Shown: piece after piece, positions 34,922-42,333 of the stretch
How the letters are laid out: every line of letters begins with the position of its first letter
How positions within the stretch are numbered: position 1 is the first letter of the stretch
From: Candidatus Methylomirabilis sp.
GTDB taxonomy: Bacteria > Muiribacteriota > Ozemobacteria > Ozemobacterales > Ozemobacteraceae
NCBI GenBank assembly: GCA_020722725.1
Contig: DYKG01000029.1
Span: 1-45,196, forward strand
Length of the DNA stretch: 45,196 bases
Direction of reading: 5' to 3'
Made by a program: the position numbers and the translations under genes
Notes under the pieces: generated by a model
Told to the model about the DNA's origin: nothing
The model's database searches: none
What the model saw: only the letters and a program-made list of their open reading frames with translations

Positions 34922-36519
34922 CTGTGGTGACGGTGCGGGCTTGATACAATTGGCCGACTCAACAGAGAAAGTGGTTCGCTTCCGCTTTGGCTCTGCCGGT
35001 TAAGCCTGCTGTGGCTTGACTTTTCCTGGCCGAGAGAGAATTGCAGTGCGGCGCTGGCTTCATCAGACTTTCTCCGGTTCGGGCATTTGGCCGCATTGCC
35101 GACGGTTTCAACCTTGATCATATTGGTGCCGCCGCTGCGGCCAACTGGAAGTCCGGCGACCATTACCACCGTGTCGCCATCGCTGATAATGCCGGTTTGT
35201 TGGCTGAGCCGGATTGATTCGCGATAAAGCTCTTCGATGCTGCTGAATTTTCCGCCCATGACCGGGGTAATGCCCCAGTTGATACTGAGCTGGTTGTAAA
35301 GCTTAAAATTAGAAACAACCGCAATAATGGGAATGCTTGGTCGCAGCCTGGACAGTGCCTGAGCTGTTTTTCCGCTTTCGGTGACGGTTATTATGGCCTG
35401 GGCACCCACATTGTAGGCGGTTGTAATGGCTGCATTGGTTACCGCACTGGTTTGGTCACTCAGCTGCTCAAAATTGTTGAATGCCGAATAAATGCGCTTG
35501 TAGTCGATTGCTTCTTCGGTGTTTCCCGCTACACGGTTGAGAAGTTTAACACACTCAATCGGGTATTTGCCGACCGAAGTTTCGCCTGAAAGCATCACGG
35601 CAGAAGTAAAATCATAAATTGCATTTGCCACGTCAGAAACTTCGGCGCGGGTGGGGCGGGGTGATTCGATCATGCTGTGCAGCATCTGAGTTGCGGTGAT
35701 TACAGGTTTTCCGGCCATGTAACAGCGTCTTATAATTTCTTTCTGAACAATCGGAACTTCTTCGGGAAGCAGTTCAACCCCAAGATCGCCGCGCGCAACC
35801 ATGATGCCATCAGCTACTTCGAGAATGCTGTCAAAATTAGCCAGGCCGGCATGATTCTCGATTTTTGCAATGACTTTGATGTTGGGTTTGCCTTCTACAT
35901 CAAGAATCGCTTTTACCCGCCTGATCGTGTCTTCTGATTCAGCAAAAGAAACAGCAATAAAATCAAAATCATTTTCGGCGGCGTATCTTATATCATCACG
36001 ATCTTTCGGTGTTGGGTTGGGCAGATTGAGATGAAGTCGCGGAACATTGACCCCGCGTCTTGACTTGATGCTGCCGTTATTCACTATTGTACATTCAACC
36101 GTCTGGTCATTTATAATGCGATCAACATGCAGCTGAATGAGCCCGTCATCGAGTAAAATAGAGTTGCCTGGTTCGAGCATTGATGGCAACTTGTCGTATG
36201 AAATGCTTAAAATTTCAGGAGTGCCTGTTACTTTTTCAGTGGTAATGGTTATTTTTTTACCAGCCTCAAGAAAAATCTTGTCGTTTTCAACTTCTCCGGC
36301 ACGAATTTCCGGGCCTTTGGTGTCTAGCAGCAATGCGACAGGCTTTTTCATCTCTTCACGCAATTTTTTAATTCTTTCAACCCGGGTACCGTGCTCGACA
36401 AAATCACCATGTGAAAAATTCAGGCGCGCTACGTTCATTCCTGCGCCGATCAGGCTTCTAAGAACATTTTCCTCATCTGTTGCGGGTCCTAAGGTGACTA
36501 GAATTTTGGTTTTTCTCAT
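34912..36519 (-). CDS. pyk: Pyruvate kinase with C-terminal extension
   Basis: Pyruvate kinase makes pyruvate and ATP from phosphoenolpyruvate and ADP, the last glycolytic step. The 535-residue protein shows KILVTLGPA, MNVARLNFSHGD, the catalytic Lys/Glu region KIENHAGLANFD, MVARGDLGVE and the MLSGETSVGKYP block, then the C-terminal allosteric domain to GGTNMIKVETVG. Normal enzymes end about there (~470). Here some 60 more residues follow, rich in Ser, Arg and Gln and ending in SPHRHHSHG. The start is ATG 36519; a longer frame to 36591 adds an unrelated leader. The extension overlaps the end of the convergent aminotransferase gene. Confidence 0.92.
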   Translation of the reverse strand: MRKTKILVTLGPATDEENVLRSLIGAGMNVARLNFSHGDFVEHGTRVERIKKLREEMKKPVALLLDTKGPEIRAGEVENDKIFLEAGKKITITTEKVTGTPEILSISYDKLPSMLEPGNSILLDDGLIQLHVDRIINDQTVECTIVNNGSIKSRRGVNVPRLHLNLPNPTPKDRDDIRYAAENDFDFIAVSFAESEDTIRRVKAILDVEGKPNIKVIAKIENHAGLANFDSILEVADGIMVARGDLGVELLPEEVPIVQKEIIRRCYMAGKPVITATQMLHSMIESPRPTRAEVSDVANAIYDFTSAVMLSGETSVGKYPIECVKLLNRVAGNTEEAIDYKRIYSAFNNFEQLSDQTSAVTNAAITTAYNVGAQAIITVTESGKTAQALSRLRPSIPIIAVVSNFKLYNQLSINWGITPVMGGKFSSIEELYRESIRLSQQTGIISDGDTVVMVAGLPVGRSGGTNMIKVETVGNAAKCPNRRKSDEASAALQFSLGQEKSSHSRLNRQSQSGSEPLSLLSRPIVSSPHRHHSHG

Positions 36520-36651
36520 ATTATGGCGGCTTGTATAATTTAAGCGCTCCTTTCCTGGAATGCTGTGTCTTGCAAGCAAAAAATGTGCCATTGAAGCTGT
36601 TTAAAAAATACGCAGCCAGTGAAAAAATGCCGGGCCGGGCGAATGATGAAA

Positions 36652-37509
36652 TTATTCTCGTTGCTTTATGACCATATTTTCAAGAGCAAGCCAACCCTGT
36701 AACTGCTTTTCGCTAAGACTGCAGCTGCCGGTTTTCAATTTGCGGTGCTTGACCGCCCGCAGCCAGCGCCTGGTTTGGCGGGGAAGCTGAATTTTCTGGT
36801 TTACTACCAGGCCGGTAATTTTCTGCTGCTGATGTGCTCTGATTACCCTGATTTTCTTCTTGTTGGGCCGATAGCCGGTTTCAAGCAGAATCATTCTTAC
36901 AAAACTCAATGCTTGCGTAATTTTAAAGTGGTCGTCTTCGTCCAACGAAAAAGTAATATCATCGGCATATCTGGTGTAGTCTGCGCCAATCTGCGTGGCA
37001 AAAGCCCCAAGCCGGCAGTCGAGCCGGTAATTGATCAGATTGCTCAGTCTTGGGCTGGTCGGCGCACCCTGGGGCAATGACCCCTTGAAAGTGGTCAGCA
37101 TCGTTAGAAGATCGGCGGTTTCATTGTTCCAGCCAAGTTTTTTGAAGAATGCAAACACCCGGTCTTCTTTAGTCGAAGAGAAAAAATCTCGAATGTCGAT
37201 TTTGATCAGAACCTTTTTGCCAACATGTGGTTCGGCATTGTAAACGATCGATTCGCCGGGTTCGAAGCCGGTGCATGAGTAATGGGTCCGCAATCCGCCC
37301 AGCAGACGAATATTTATCAATCGCTGCATTTTCTTCAGCTCTGTTTCGGGAGCGCAAATCAGGCGCGGGTTTCCATTCCTTTTTCTTATAGCGAACTCAC
37401 GGTAATTTACCGGTGTCATACGCAAATCTGATTCGGTTACCTTAAGATAGGCGCAAAGCTCTGCCAAGCCTTTTTCTCTTTTTCCGAAAAGCCAACTGAA
37501 CAGACCCAG
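36652..37509 (-). CDS. Retron-type reverse transcriptase
   Basis: Reverse transcriptase of about 285 residues. Domains 1-7 are present: PQGAPTSPRLSN, the catalytic YADDITFS and a C-terminal thumb. Retron hallmarks are NAEPH (NAxxH) before domain 3 and KITGLVVN (the VTG motif as ITG). Start: TTG 37467 would give 271 residues, but the same frame continues upstream through LFSWLFGKREKG, which resembles the N-terminus I recall for related enzymes. A CTG at 37509 lies six bases after a perfect AGGAGG (37516-37521). I therefore favour 37509, a non-canonical start. Upstream lie a strong promoter and a structured leader that fits an msr-msd RNA. No effector gene or fused domain is visible. Confidence 0.88.
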   Translation of the reverse strand: MGLFSWLFGKREKGLAELCAYLKVTESDLRMTPVNYREFAIRKRNGNPRLICAPETELKKMQRLINIRLLGGLRTHYSCTGFEPGESIVYNAEPHVGKKVLIKIDIRDFFSSTKEDRVFAFFKKLGWNNETADLLTMLTTFKGSLPQGAPTSPRLSNLINYRLDCRLGAFATQIGADYTRYADDITFSLDEDDHFKITQALSFVRMILLETGYRPNKKKIRVIRAHQQQKITGLVVNQKIQLPRQTRRWLRAVKHRKLKTGSCSLSEKQLQGWLALENMVIKQRE

Positions 37510-37515
37510 ATGGTG

Positions 37516-37659
37516 CCTCCTGTCAGGCGTTTTTTAGAAGGGCGCGGATTACCGCGCCCATGCCCTGCCAAGACAATGTCTTGAGCCTCCTTCAGAGAAG
37601 TTCTAAAAGAGTCCGGCTGACGAAACATCAGCCTGTGCCGGTTATGGCATCGCCAGGGT
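37516..37659 (-). ncRNA. Putative retron msr-msd RNA
   Basis: Between the promoter and the RT ribosome binding site is about 140 nt with three hairpins on the minus strand. The first is GGCTGA-TGTTTCG-TCAGCC (37615-37633); its loop matches the TGTTTCG loop I recall from the Ec86 msr. The second is CAAGAC-ATT-GTCTTG (37569-37583). The third is GGGCGCGG-TAAT-CCGCGCCC (37540-37559), a candidate msd stem. A long a1/a2 repeat pair is not evident; only short pairings (for example GATG with CATC) can be drawn, so the exact ends and the branching G are not assigned. Confidence 0.6.
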
Positions 37660-37665
37660 GGGTTA

Positions 37666-37694
37666 ATTATAACCCTTTTGTACTTTCAGGTCAA
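37666..37694 (-). promoter_or_regulatory. Strong promoter for the retron
   Basis: On the minus strand: TTGACC (37689-37694), exactly 17 bp, then TATAAT (37666-37671). Transcription should start near 37659. The -10 box lies within a perfect inverted repeat GGGTTA-TAAT-TAACCC (37660-37675), a possible operator. It starts 17 bp after the stop of the DUF445 gene. Confidence 0.8.
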
Positions 37695-37710
37695 AACCAT
37701 TAAAAATATT

Positions 37711-38358
37711 TTACTTTAAAACAAATGTTTGAATTACCCATTGGCCGCAGCCCACGATTACCCCAAGCACGCCACCCAGGCGTATTATCATTTCCATTTC
37801 ACGGTCTGCAATCTTGTTGAAAATGCCTTCGAGCTTGTCGAGATTCATTTTGCTGATTTTTTCAAAAACGATTTCCTGAACCGAAATCTTTTCAGCAGCT
37901 TTATTTGCGGCTTTATCAAGCATCTCAGGCACCTGCCTCTTAAGAGCGTCTACCATCTGTCGTTCAAGAAAATCCATTATCTGGTTGATATGGGTGTTGG
38001 CAGTAACTTTGATCAGAGGAATCTTCTGGAGATAGCCATTGATGTAATCTGCCACTTTTTTTTGCGTTTCTTCACGGTTTTTTCGCATCTGTTCTTCGAT
38101 TAGAGAGTCCAGATCAGCAGGATCGACACGCCTGATCAGTTCTTCGACGTTGATCAGTTCGCCTTCCACAATCTTGCCAAGACTTTTGGCAAGTTCAGCC
38201 TGGCGTTTCGGCAATAAGCCCTGAAATTCAAAAAACAGAAATTTAAATGGCTGTTTGGGATGAAAAAGCGCTTTGATAGCCAGCCAGTTGGTTGTCCAGC
38301 CGATAAAGCCTCCGAGAAGTGCTGAAATTGCCAGGCTCAGCCAGATGTTTTCATTCAT
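37711..38358 (-). CDS. DUF445 family membrane protein
   Basis: A 215-residue member of the DUF445/YheB-like family. The N-terminal motif GGFIGWTTNWLAIKALFHP is the family signature and is part of the first membrane segment (about 7-32). The middle (about 60-190) is a long helical, charged region (LAKSLGKIVEGELINVEELI). A second membrane helix is at the C-terminus (about 195-215, LGGVLGVIVGCGQWVIQTF). Most relatives are of similar or double length. Function is unknown. It is upstream of the retron promoter on the same strand but has its own ATG with GGGGAAAAAGC upstream. Confidence 0.82.
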   Translation of the reverse strand: MNENIWLSLAISALLGGFIGWTTNWLAIKALFHPKQPFKFLFFEFQGLLPKRQAELAKSLGKIVEGELINVEELIRRVDPADLDSLIEEQMRKNREETQKKVADYINGYLQKIPLIKVTANTHINQIMDFLERQMVDALKRQVPEMLDKAANKAAEKISVQEIVFEKISKMNLDKLEGIFNKIADREMEMIIRLGGVLGVIVGCGQWVIQTFVLK

Positions 38359-38509
38359 GCTGCTTTTTCCCCGCCATAATGTTTTATTTATCTTACTGCA
38401 AAAACCCGATTTCTTTCAATTGCTTTTGTCTGTTAAAAAAAAACGCGTTGGTGTAAATTTTCAAGATATCTGCCGATAGTCGTGGCAACCGGACAAGGAG
38501 GTCTTGACC

Positions 38510-38656
38510 ATGAGAATATGGGCTCTGATTATGGTTCTGCTTTCCTGCGTTGTCGGCTTTGTCTTGAGCTACGGCTACGCCTACTCGCAGATCTCAGAAC
38601 TGTTGCTTACTTCGGCCGGGTCGGTTCAGACTACTGCGTTACCAGCTAAACGCTGA
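38510..38656 (+). CDS. Small membrane peptide (48 aa)
   Basis: ATG 38510 follows a perfect AAGGAGG (38495-38501). The 48-residue product has one hydrophobic helix (residues 3-20, IWALIMVLLSCVVGFVLS) and a short polar tail ending in PAKR. It is closed by its own strong terminator at 38668. No relatives come to mind. The quality of the ribosome binding site and the separate terminator make it very likely a real gene. Confidence 0.65.
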   Translation: MRIWALIMVLLSCVVGFVLSYGYAYSQISELLLTSAGSVQTTALPAKR

Positions 38657-38667
38657 GTTTAAACCGG

Positions 38668-38710
38668 CAGGGCAGGGTTGAGTTTTCGATCCTGCCCTGT
38701 TCTGCTTTTT
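38668..38710 (+). terminator. Intrinsic terminator after the 48-aa peptide
   Basis: CAGGGCAGG (38668-38676) pairs perfectly with CCTGCCCTG (38691-38699), followed by TTCTGCTTTTT. It isolates the small gene from metK. Confidence 0.75.
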
Positions 38711-38730
38711 AGAATTTGTTTCTTTTTATA

Positions 38731-38759
38731 TTGACGGCGCCGGGGTCGATTGTTATAAT
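38731..38759 (+). promoter_or_regulatory. Promoter of metK
   Basis: TTGACG (38731-38736), a 17-bp spacer and a perfect TATAAT (38754-38759). The leader would be only about 25 nt, with GGAGG before the ATG, so there is no room for a SAM riboswitch. Confidence 0.8.
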
Positions 38760-38791
38760 CCGTTCACTTATTTTTCCGGCATGGAGGATTC

Positions 38792-39973
38792 ATGAACAAG
38801 CATTATTTCTTTACCTCTGAATCAGTTACCGAAGGGCATCCCGACAAGGTCTCCGACCAGATTTCCGATGCGGTGCTCGATGCTATTCTAACTAATGATC
38901 CCAAGGGCCGCGTTGCCTGCGAAACCGCAGTTACTACCGGTCTTGTTCTAGTTATGGGTGAAATTTCCACCAAATGTTATATTGATGTTCAGTCGATTGC
39001 CCGCCGGGTTCTGACCGAAATTGGCTATACCAATGCAGATTTTGGCATTGATGGAAAAAGCTGCGGAGTTCTGGTAGCTCTCGATGAACAGTCTCCCGAT
39101 ATCGCTCAGGGCGTCAACCATGCCAAAGACGGCGATGACAAAGACGAAGACCTCAACGTCGGCGCCGGCGACCAGGGTATGATGGTTGGGTTTGCCTGCA
39201 ATGAAACTCCTGAACTGATGCCGGCACCAATTTTTTATGCCCATGGAATCTGCCGCAAACTCGCAGATGTTCGCAAATCCGGCGAAGTAAAATACCTTCG
39301 CCCCGATGGAAAAGCCCAGGTCACTATTGAATACAAAGACTGTAAAGTTGCAAGAGTCGATGCCGTAGTGCTTTCAACTCAGCATGATCCCGAAGCCACC
39401 CATGCCCAGATTACCGAAGACATGATCGAAAAGGTCATCAAAAAAGTGATTCCGGCCAATCTTATCGACGCCAATACCAAATTCTACGTCAATCCGACCG
39501 GCCGCTTCGTTGTTGGTGGACCGCAGGGCGATTCTGGCCTGACCGGCCGCAAAATCATCGTCGATACCTACGGTGGAATGGCCGCTCACGGCGGTGGTGC
39601 TTTCTCTGGCAAAGATCCGACCAAGGTTGACCGCTCTGGCGCATATATGGGCCGCTACGTTGCCAAGAACATCGTTGCTGCCGGCCTTGCTGACCGACTC
39701 GAAATTCAGATCGCCTATGCCATCGGTGTTGCCCGCCCGATGTCAGTTCACGTAAACACCTTTGGCACGGGTAAAGTTGCTCCGGAAAAGATCGAAGAAG
39801 TCATTCGCAAAGTTTTCGATCTGCGCCCGGGTGCCATCATCAAGAACCTCGGCCTGCGCCGCCCGATTTATCGTCAGACCGCTGCTTACGGTCATTTTGG
39901 CCGCAATGATCTCGACCTGCCCTGGGAAAAAACCGACAAGGTTGCCCAGATCAAAAAAGAAGCAGGCATCTGA
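38792..39973 (+). CDS. metK: S-adenosylmethionine synthetase
   Basis: MetK joins methionine and ATP to make S-adenosylmethionine, with phosphate and pyrophosphate released, in the cytoplasm as a tetramer. The 393-residue protein begins with [21 protein letters not shown], carries the hexapeptide signature GAGDQG near residue 127, the P-loop-like GGGAFSGKD near 268 and ends with the HFGR region. Length and motifs are fully normal. A GGAGG site precedes the ATG. It has its own promoter and terminator, so it is monocistronic. Confidence 0.98.
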   Translation: MNKHYFFTSESVTEGHPDKVSDQISDAVLDAILTNDPKGRVACETAVTTGLVLVMGEISTKCYIDVQSIARRVLTEIGYTNADFGIDGKSCGVLVALDEQSPDIAQGVNHAKDGDDKDEDLNVGAGDQGMMVGFACNETPELMPAPIFYAHGICRKLADVRKSGEVKYLRPDGKAQVTIEYKDCKVARVDAVVLSTQHDPEATHAQITEDMIEKVIKKVIPANLIDANTKFYVNPTGRFVVGGPQGDSGLTGRKIIVDTYGGMAAHGGGAFSGKDPTKVDRSGAYMGRYVAKNIVAAGLADRLEIQIAYAIGVARPMSVHVNTFGTGKVAPEKIEEVIRKVFDLRPGAIIKNLGLRRPIYRQTAAYGHFGRNDLDLPWEKTDKVAQIKKEAGI

Positions 39974-39996
39974 TAAACAGATAATTTTTCTTGAGT

Positions 39997-40035
39997 AAAA
40001 AAAAGAGCTCGACTCGACGTCGGGTTCTTTTTTTT
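39997..40035 (+). terminator. Intrinsic terminator of metK
   Basis: AAGAGCTCGAC (about 40003-40013) pairs with GTCGGGTTCTT (about 40019-40029), including two G-T pairs; an A-run precedes and eight T residues follow (40028-40035). It would work in both directions. Confidence 0.8.
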
Positions 40036-40038
40036 GCA

Positions 40039-40067
40039 TTGATTTAAACCCGGCAAAAAGTTAGAAT
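40039..40067 (+). promoter_or_regulatory. Promoter for the structured leader and deacetylase
   Basis: TTGATT (40039-40044), a 17-bp spacer and TAGAAT (40062-40067). The predicted transcript starts near 40074, leaving an untranslated leader of about 144 nt. Confidence 0.6.
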
Positions 40068-40073
40068 AAGCCC

Positions 40074-40217
40074 TATATGGGTTCCAGAAGAACTATTCGT
40101 GGGGCCTGTGTGACCTGCAGGGTGTGCTAATGGCGGGTGACCGAGGATACAAAGCGCCCAGGCGCTCCCGCCTTAGATGGTTGTAATGTTTTTTTCTCGT
40201 TAGAATGGTATAGGTGC
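40074..40217 (+). ncRNA. Structured RNA leader, unidentified
   Basis: The region between the promoter and ATG 40218 is GC-rich and foldable. AGCGCC-CA-GGCGCT (about 40155-40168) sits inside GGCGGG (about 40132) pairing with CCCGCC (about 40169), making a nested helix; smaller hairpins precede it. A short T-run follows near 40188. I compared it mentally with SRP, 6S, tmRNA and common riboswitch cores and found no match. It could be a small RNA, an attenuator or a new cis-regulatory element. Confidence 0.4.
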
Positions 40218-41015
40218 ATGAGTTTGCATTTAAAAAGATTGTTCCGGGCTGGTTTGATTCTGATTATTTTGTCGCTTGGCCCGGTTTGTGCCGGTATTCC
40301 CAGAGTTCTGCCAGTTCTGGTTTATCATCATATTCAGAACCATGTTACTTCTGATGTTTCCTGTACTCCCGAGCAATTCGAGGCGCAGTTGAAAGCCATT
40401 CTGGCTGCTGGTTACACTCCGCTTACCATAGAGCAGACTGCCAGATTCCTGGCCGACGGCCTCGAAGACAAAATTGAAAAGCCGGTTCTGATAACTTTCG
40501 ATGATGGCTATGAAAGTCTTTACACTTTTGCGTTTCCGGTTTCGCAAAAGCTCAAAATTCCCATGACCGTTTTTGTCATTACCTCTCGAATAGGCCGGCG
40601 TCTTCAGTTTGCTGAATATCTGCATGAAAATCAGATGGCTGAAATGTATCGCAGCGGCTTATGGGACTTCGGATCACATACCCATGACATGCATTCCGAT
40701 AACCTGAGAATTTTCGATGCCTTCGGGCCGGTAAAAAACAACCCGGTAATCGATCTGATGACACGGGATCTTGCCATGTCCTCGTCACGAATTCAAGCAA
40801 TCGTTGGTAAAAAACCCGAAGCTATTGCCTGGCCTTATGGAAAGTTCAATGGCTGCATTTCGACGATAGCCAGAAAAGCCGGGTTTAAACTGCATTTTAC
40901 CAGTTGCAGTGGCTACAATGAAGTCGGGGCAAATCCTTTTTCGATTAAGCGTATTCCGGTTACATCACGTGATAATGCTTTTTCAGTCCTGAAAAAGATC
41001 AGTCGAATAAGATAA
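40218..41015 (+). CDS. Secreted polysaccharide deacetylase (NodB fold)
   Basis: A 265-residue enzyme from ATG 40218. The signal peptide is hydrophobic (LILIILSLGPVCA). The NodB domain shows motif 1 TFDDGY (metal Asp and catalytic Asp), motif 2 SHTHDMH (metal His residues) and motif 3 WPYGKFN. Such enzymes remove N-acetyl groups from peptidoglycan, chitin oligomers or biofilm polysaccharide in the periplasm or outside the cell; which substrate is not clear. An in-frame GTG at 40137 is rejected because it lies in the structured leader and would place a hydrophilic extension before the signal peptide. Confidence 0.9.
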   Translation: MSLHLKRLFRAGLILIILSLGPVCAGIPRVLPVLVYHHIQNHVTSDVSCTPEQFEAQLKAILAAGYTPLTIEQTARFLADGLEDKIEKPVLITFDDGYESLYTFAFPVSQKLKIPMTVFVITSRIGRRLQFAEYLHENQMAEMYRSGLWDFGSHTHDMHSDNLRIFDAFGPVKNNPVIDLMTRDLAMSSSRIQAIVGKKPEAIAWPYGKFNGCISTIARKAGFKLHFTSCSGYNEVGANPFSIKRIPVTSRDNAFSVLKKISRIR

Positions 41016-41021
41016 AACAAA

Positions 41022-41060
41022 ATCCCCCGGATTCTTGATTTGAGTTTGAATCCAAGGGAT
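41022..41060 (-). terminator. Bidirectional terminator candidate
   Basis: ATCCC-cc-GGATTC (41022-41034) pairs with GAATCC-aa-GGGAT (41048-41060), an interrupted 11-bp stem between convergent genes. On the minus strand it is followed by a T-rich stretch (ATTTTGTTTT), so it mainly serves the HAMP gene. Confidence 0.55.
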
Positions 41061-41090
41061 GAATGTTTAAAAATTCAGGGAAATTATTTT

Positions 41091-41735
41091 TCAGGCTTTG
41101 CTGTATTCTTCATTTGCAGAATCTTCAGCACCTTCTTCATCGCCCGATTTTTTTTCGCGGCGCTCTTTTTCAAGAATGAAGGAACCCAGTGATTCCTGCA
41201 TGGCTGCTACTGCTTTTACCGCATTATCAAGTTTGTCGACCTTGCCGGTAGATTTGGCAGTCGCAACGCTTTCATCAATCTGAGAAAGAACTTCTTTCAG
41301 ATTGATTACCTTGTTGCGCAGACCCATGGTCATATCGTTCATGGCATCAGCAAGGTCTTTGAGCTCGTCTTTCGGTCTCAGCTTGGTAAAATGGGTAAGA
41401 TCGCCTTCACCGATATTGCGAACTACCCGCTCCATACGGTACACCGGGCCGGCTATAGTATGCGTGACAAAAATACATATGAAGGCAACCACGAAAATGC
41501 TGATCAACTCAGCAATTATAACCCCAGGCAATAGTGCCTGTCCGAGCTGCTTGCTGTCTATCGGCAGTTTTGACTCTTCAACCAGTTTGTTTTCCAGCTT
41601 TTCTACTGAAAATCCATAAACCAGAGCCCCAACGATGTTGGCCACGATGATTACGATAAGAATGAAAATCGCGGTCAATCTGCTTTGAAAGCCGGGTTTG
41701 ATAAAATACTTTTTCCGGCGGCGAATTTGAGACAT
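41091..41735 (-). CDS. HAMP-domain membrane protein without output domain
   Basis: A 214-residue protein. TM1 at about 20-42 (LTAIFILIVIIVANIVGALVYG), a very short outer loop (about 43-68), TM2 at about 70-92 (VIIAELISIFVVAFICIFV), then a HAMP domain (about 93-145, AGPVYRMERVVRNIGEGDL) and a helical, acidic C-terminal tail (EEGAEDSANEE). There is no kinase, chemoreceptor tip or cyclase domain. HAMP proteins like this may transmit signals by pairing with other membrane receptors. It follows the secreted acidic gene on the same strand by 35 bp. Confidence 0.82.
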   Translation of the reverse strand: MSQIRRRKKYFIKPGFQSRLTAIFILIVIIVANIVGALVYGFSVEKLENKLVEESKLPIDSKQLGQALLPGVIIAELISIFVVAFICIFVTHTIAGPVYRMERVVRNIGEGDLTHFTKLRPKDELKDLADAMNDMTMGLRNKVINLKEVLSQIDESVATAKSTGKVDKLDNAVKAVAAMQESLGSFILEKERREKKSGDEEGAEDSANEEYSKA

Positions 41736-41770
41736 GAGTTACCCTCCCTGAAAAACTTAATCCTAGATTA

Positions 41771-42199
41771 TCACAGCTTAAACTCTGTTTCAACGTAATC
41801 AGTAAGATTACTGTCAATTTCCGGCTCAGAGCTCTCGCTTTGCTGGTTTTCGAAATCTTCAATCTCGTCGATCATGTCTGAAATGCTCTCTGATTCGTCG
41901 GGAAGAGGCTGCTCCGGTTGCGGGTCTTCCGCGTCCTGCCAGCTCAAATCCGCTTCGCAGTTCTCTTCCGATGAATAATCGTAATCGAGGAATTGGGCCA
42001 TATCGATTACCGCGTTCTTATCGGGCCGGGTGCGCCTTTTGTCGAGCGGTTCCACTATCCCGCCAGGTGCACCGACCAGCAGATCGATTGCCGTTCCGTC
42101 AAGATCCGATATTCTGCCGCTGCCAGGTTTATCGATAGCCATGGCAATCACTGGAAAAGACAAAGCGATAACGGGCAACAGCAGTTTAATTTTTTTCAT
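41771..42199 (-). CDS. Secreted acidic protein, unknown
   Basis: A 142-residue protein with a Sec signal peptide (MKKIKLLLPVIALSFPVIAMA). The mature part is acidic, with many Glu, Asp and Ser residues in the last 70, and is probably disordered. The region VGAPGGIVEPLDKRRTRPDK is the only basic section. I recognise no family. AGGA lies ahead of the ATG. It is upstream of the HAMP gene on the same strand and may be co-transcribed with it. Confidence 0.65.
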   Translation of the reverse strand: MKKIKLLLPVIALSFPVIAMAIDKPGSGRISDLDGTAIDLLVGAPGGIVEPLDKRRTRPDKNAVIDMAQFLDYDYSSEENCEADLSWQDAEDPQPEQPLPDESESISDMIDEIEDFENQQSESSEPEIDSNLTDYVETEFKL

Positions 42200-42296
42200 A
42201 TTGATTCCTGTGAATTGAAGTCAAGTCACCTGCCATATCGGCAGATTATTCATTTTCAATAATCATGTTGCAGTTCGTTTTGCCATGATGAATCAA

Positions 42297-42326
42297 TTGG
42301 AAAATACCCGCGCAATATTGTATAAC
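42297..42326 (+). promoter_or_regulatory. Promoter, probably giving a leaderless mRNA
   Basis: TTGGAA (42297-42302), an 18-bp spacer and TATAAC (42321-42326). Transcription would begin at about 42333, immediately at the ATG at 42334, and there is no ribosome binding site in the interval. Confidence 0.5.
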
Positions 42327-42333
42327 CTTACCC

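Noticed and set aside
37437-37628. A 63-codon frame overlapping the retron leader and RT start
   Set aside because: It runs through the hairpins of the putative msr-msd RNA and overlaps the RT frame; its start has no ribosome binding site of its own.
37504-37663. A long a1/a2 inverted repeat bounding the retron RNA
   Set aside because: Only short pairings (ACCCA with TGGGT, GATG with CATC) were found and the first lies at or upstream of the predicted transcription start, so I did not annotate it.
38731-38791. SAM riboswitch in front of metK
   Set aside because: The leader from the consensus promoter to the ATG is only about 25 nt, too short for any known SAM riboswitch.
40074-40217. SRP RNA, 6S RNA or tmRNA in the structured leader
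   Set aside because: None of the conserved cores (for example the SRP domain IV GGAAG loop or the tmRNA tRNA-like ends) is present.
41091-41735. Methyl-accepting chemotaxis protein
   Set aside because: It has two TM helices and a HAMP domain but no chemoreceptor signalling tip; too short at 214 residues.
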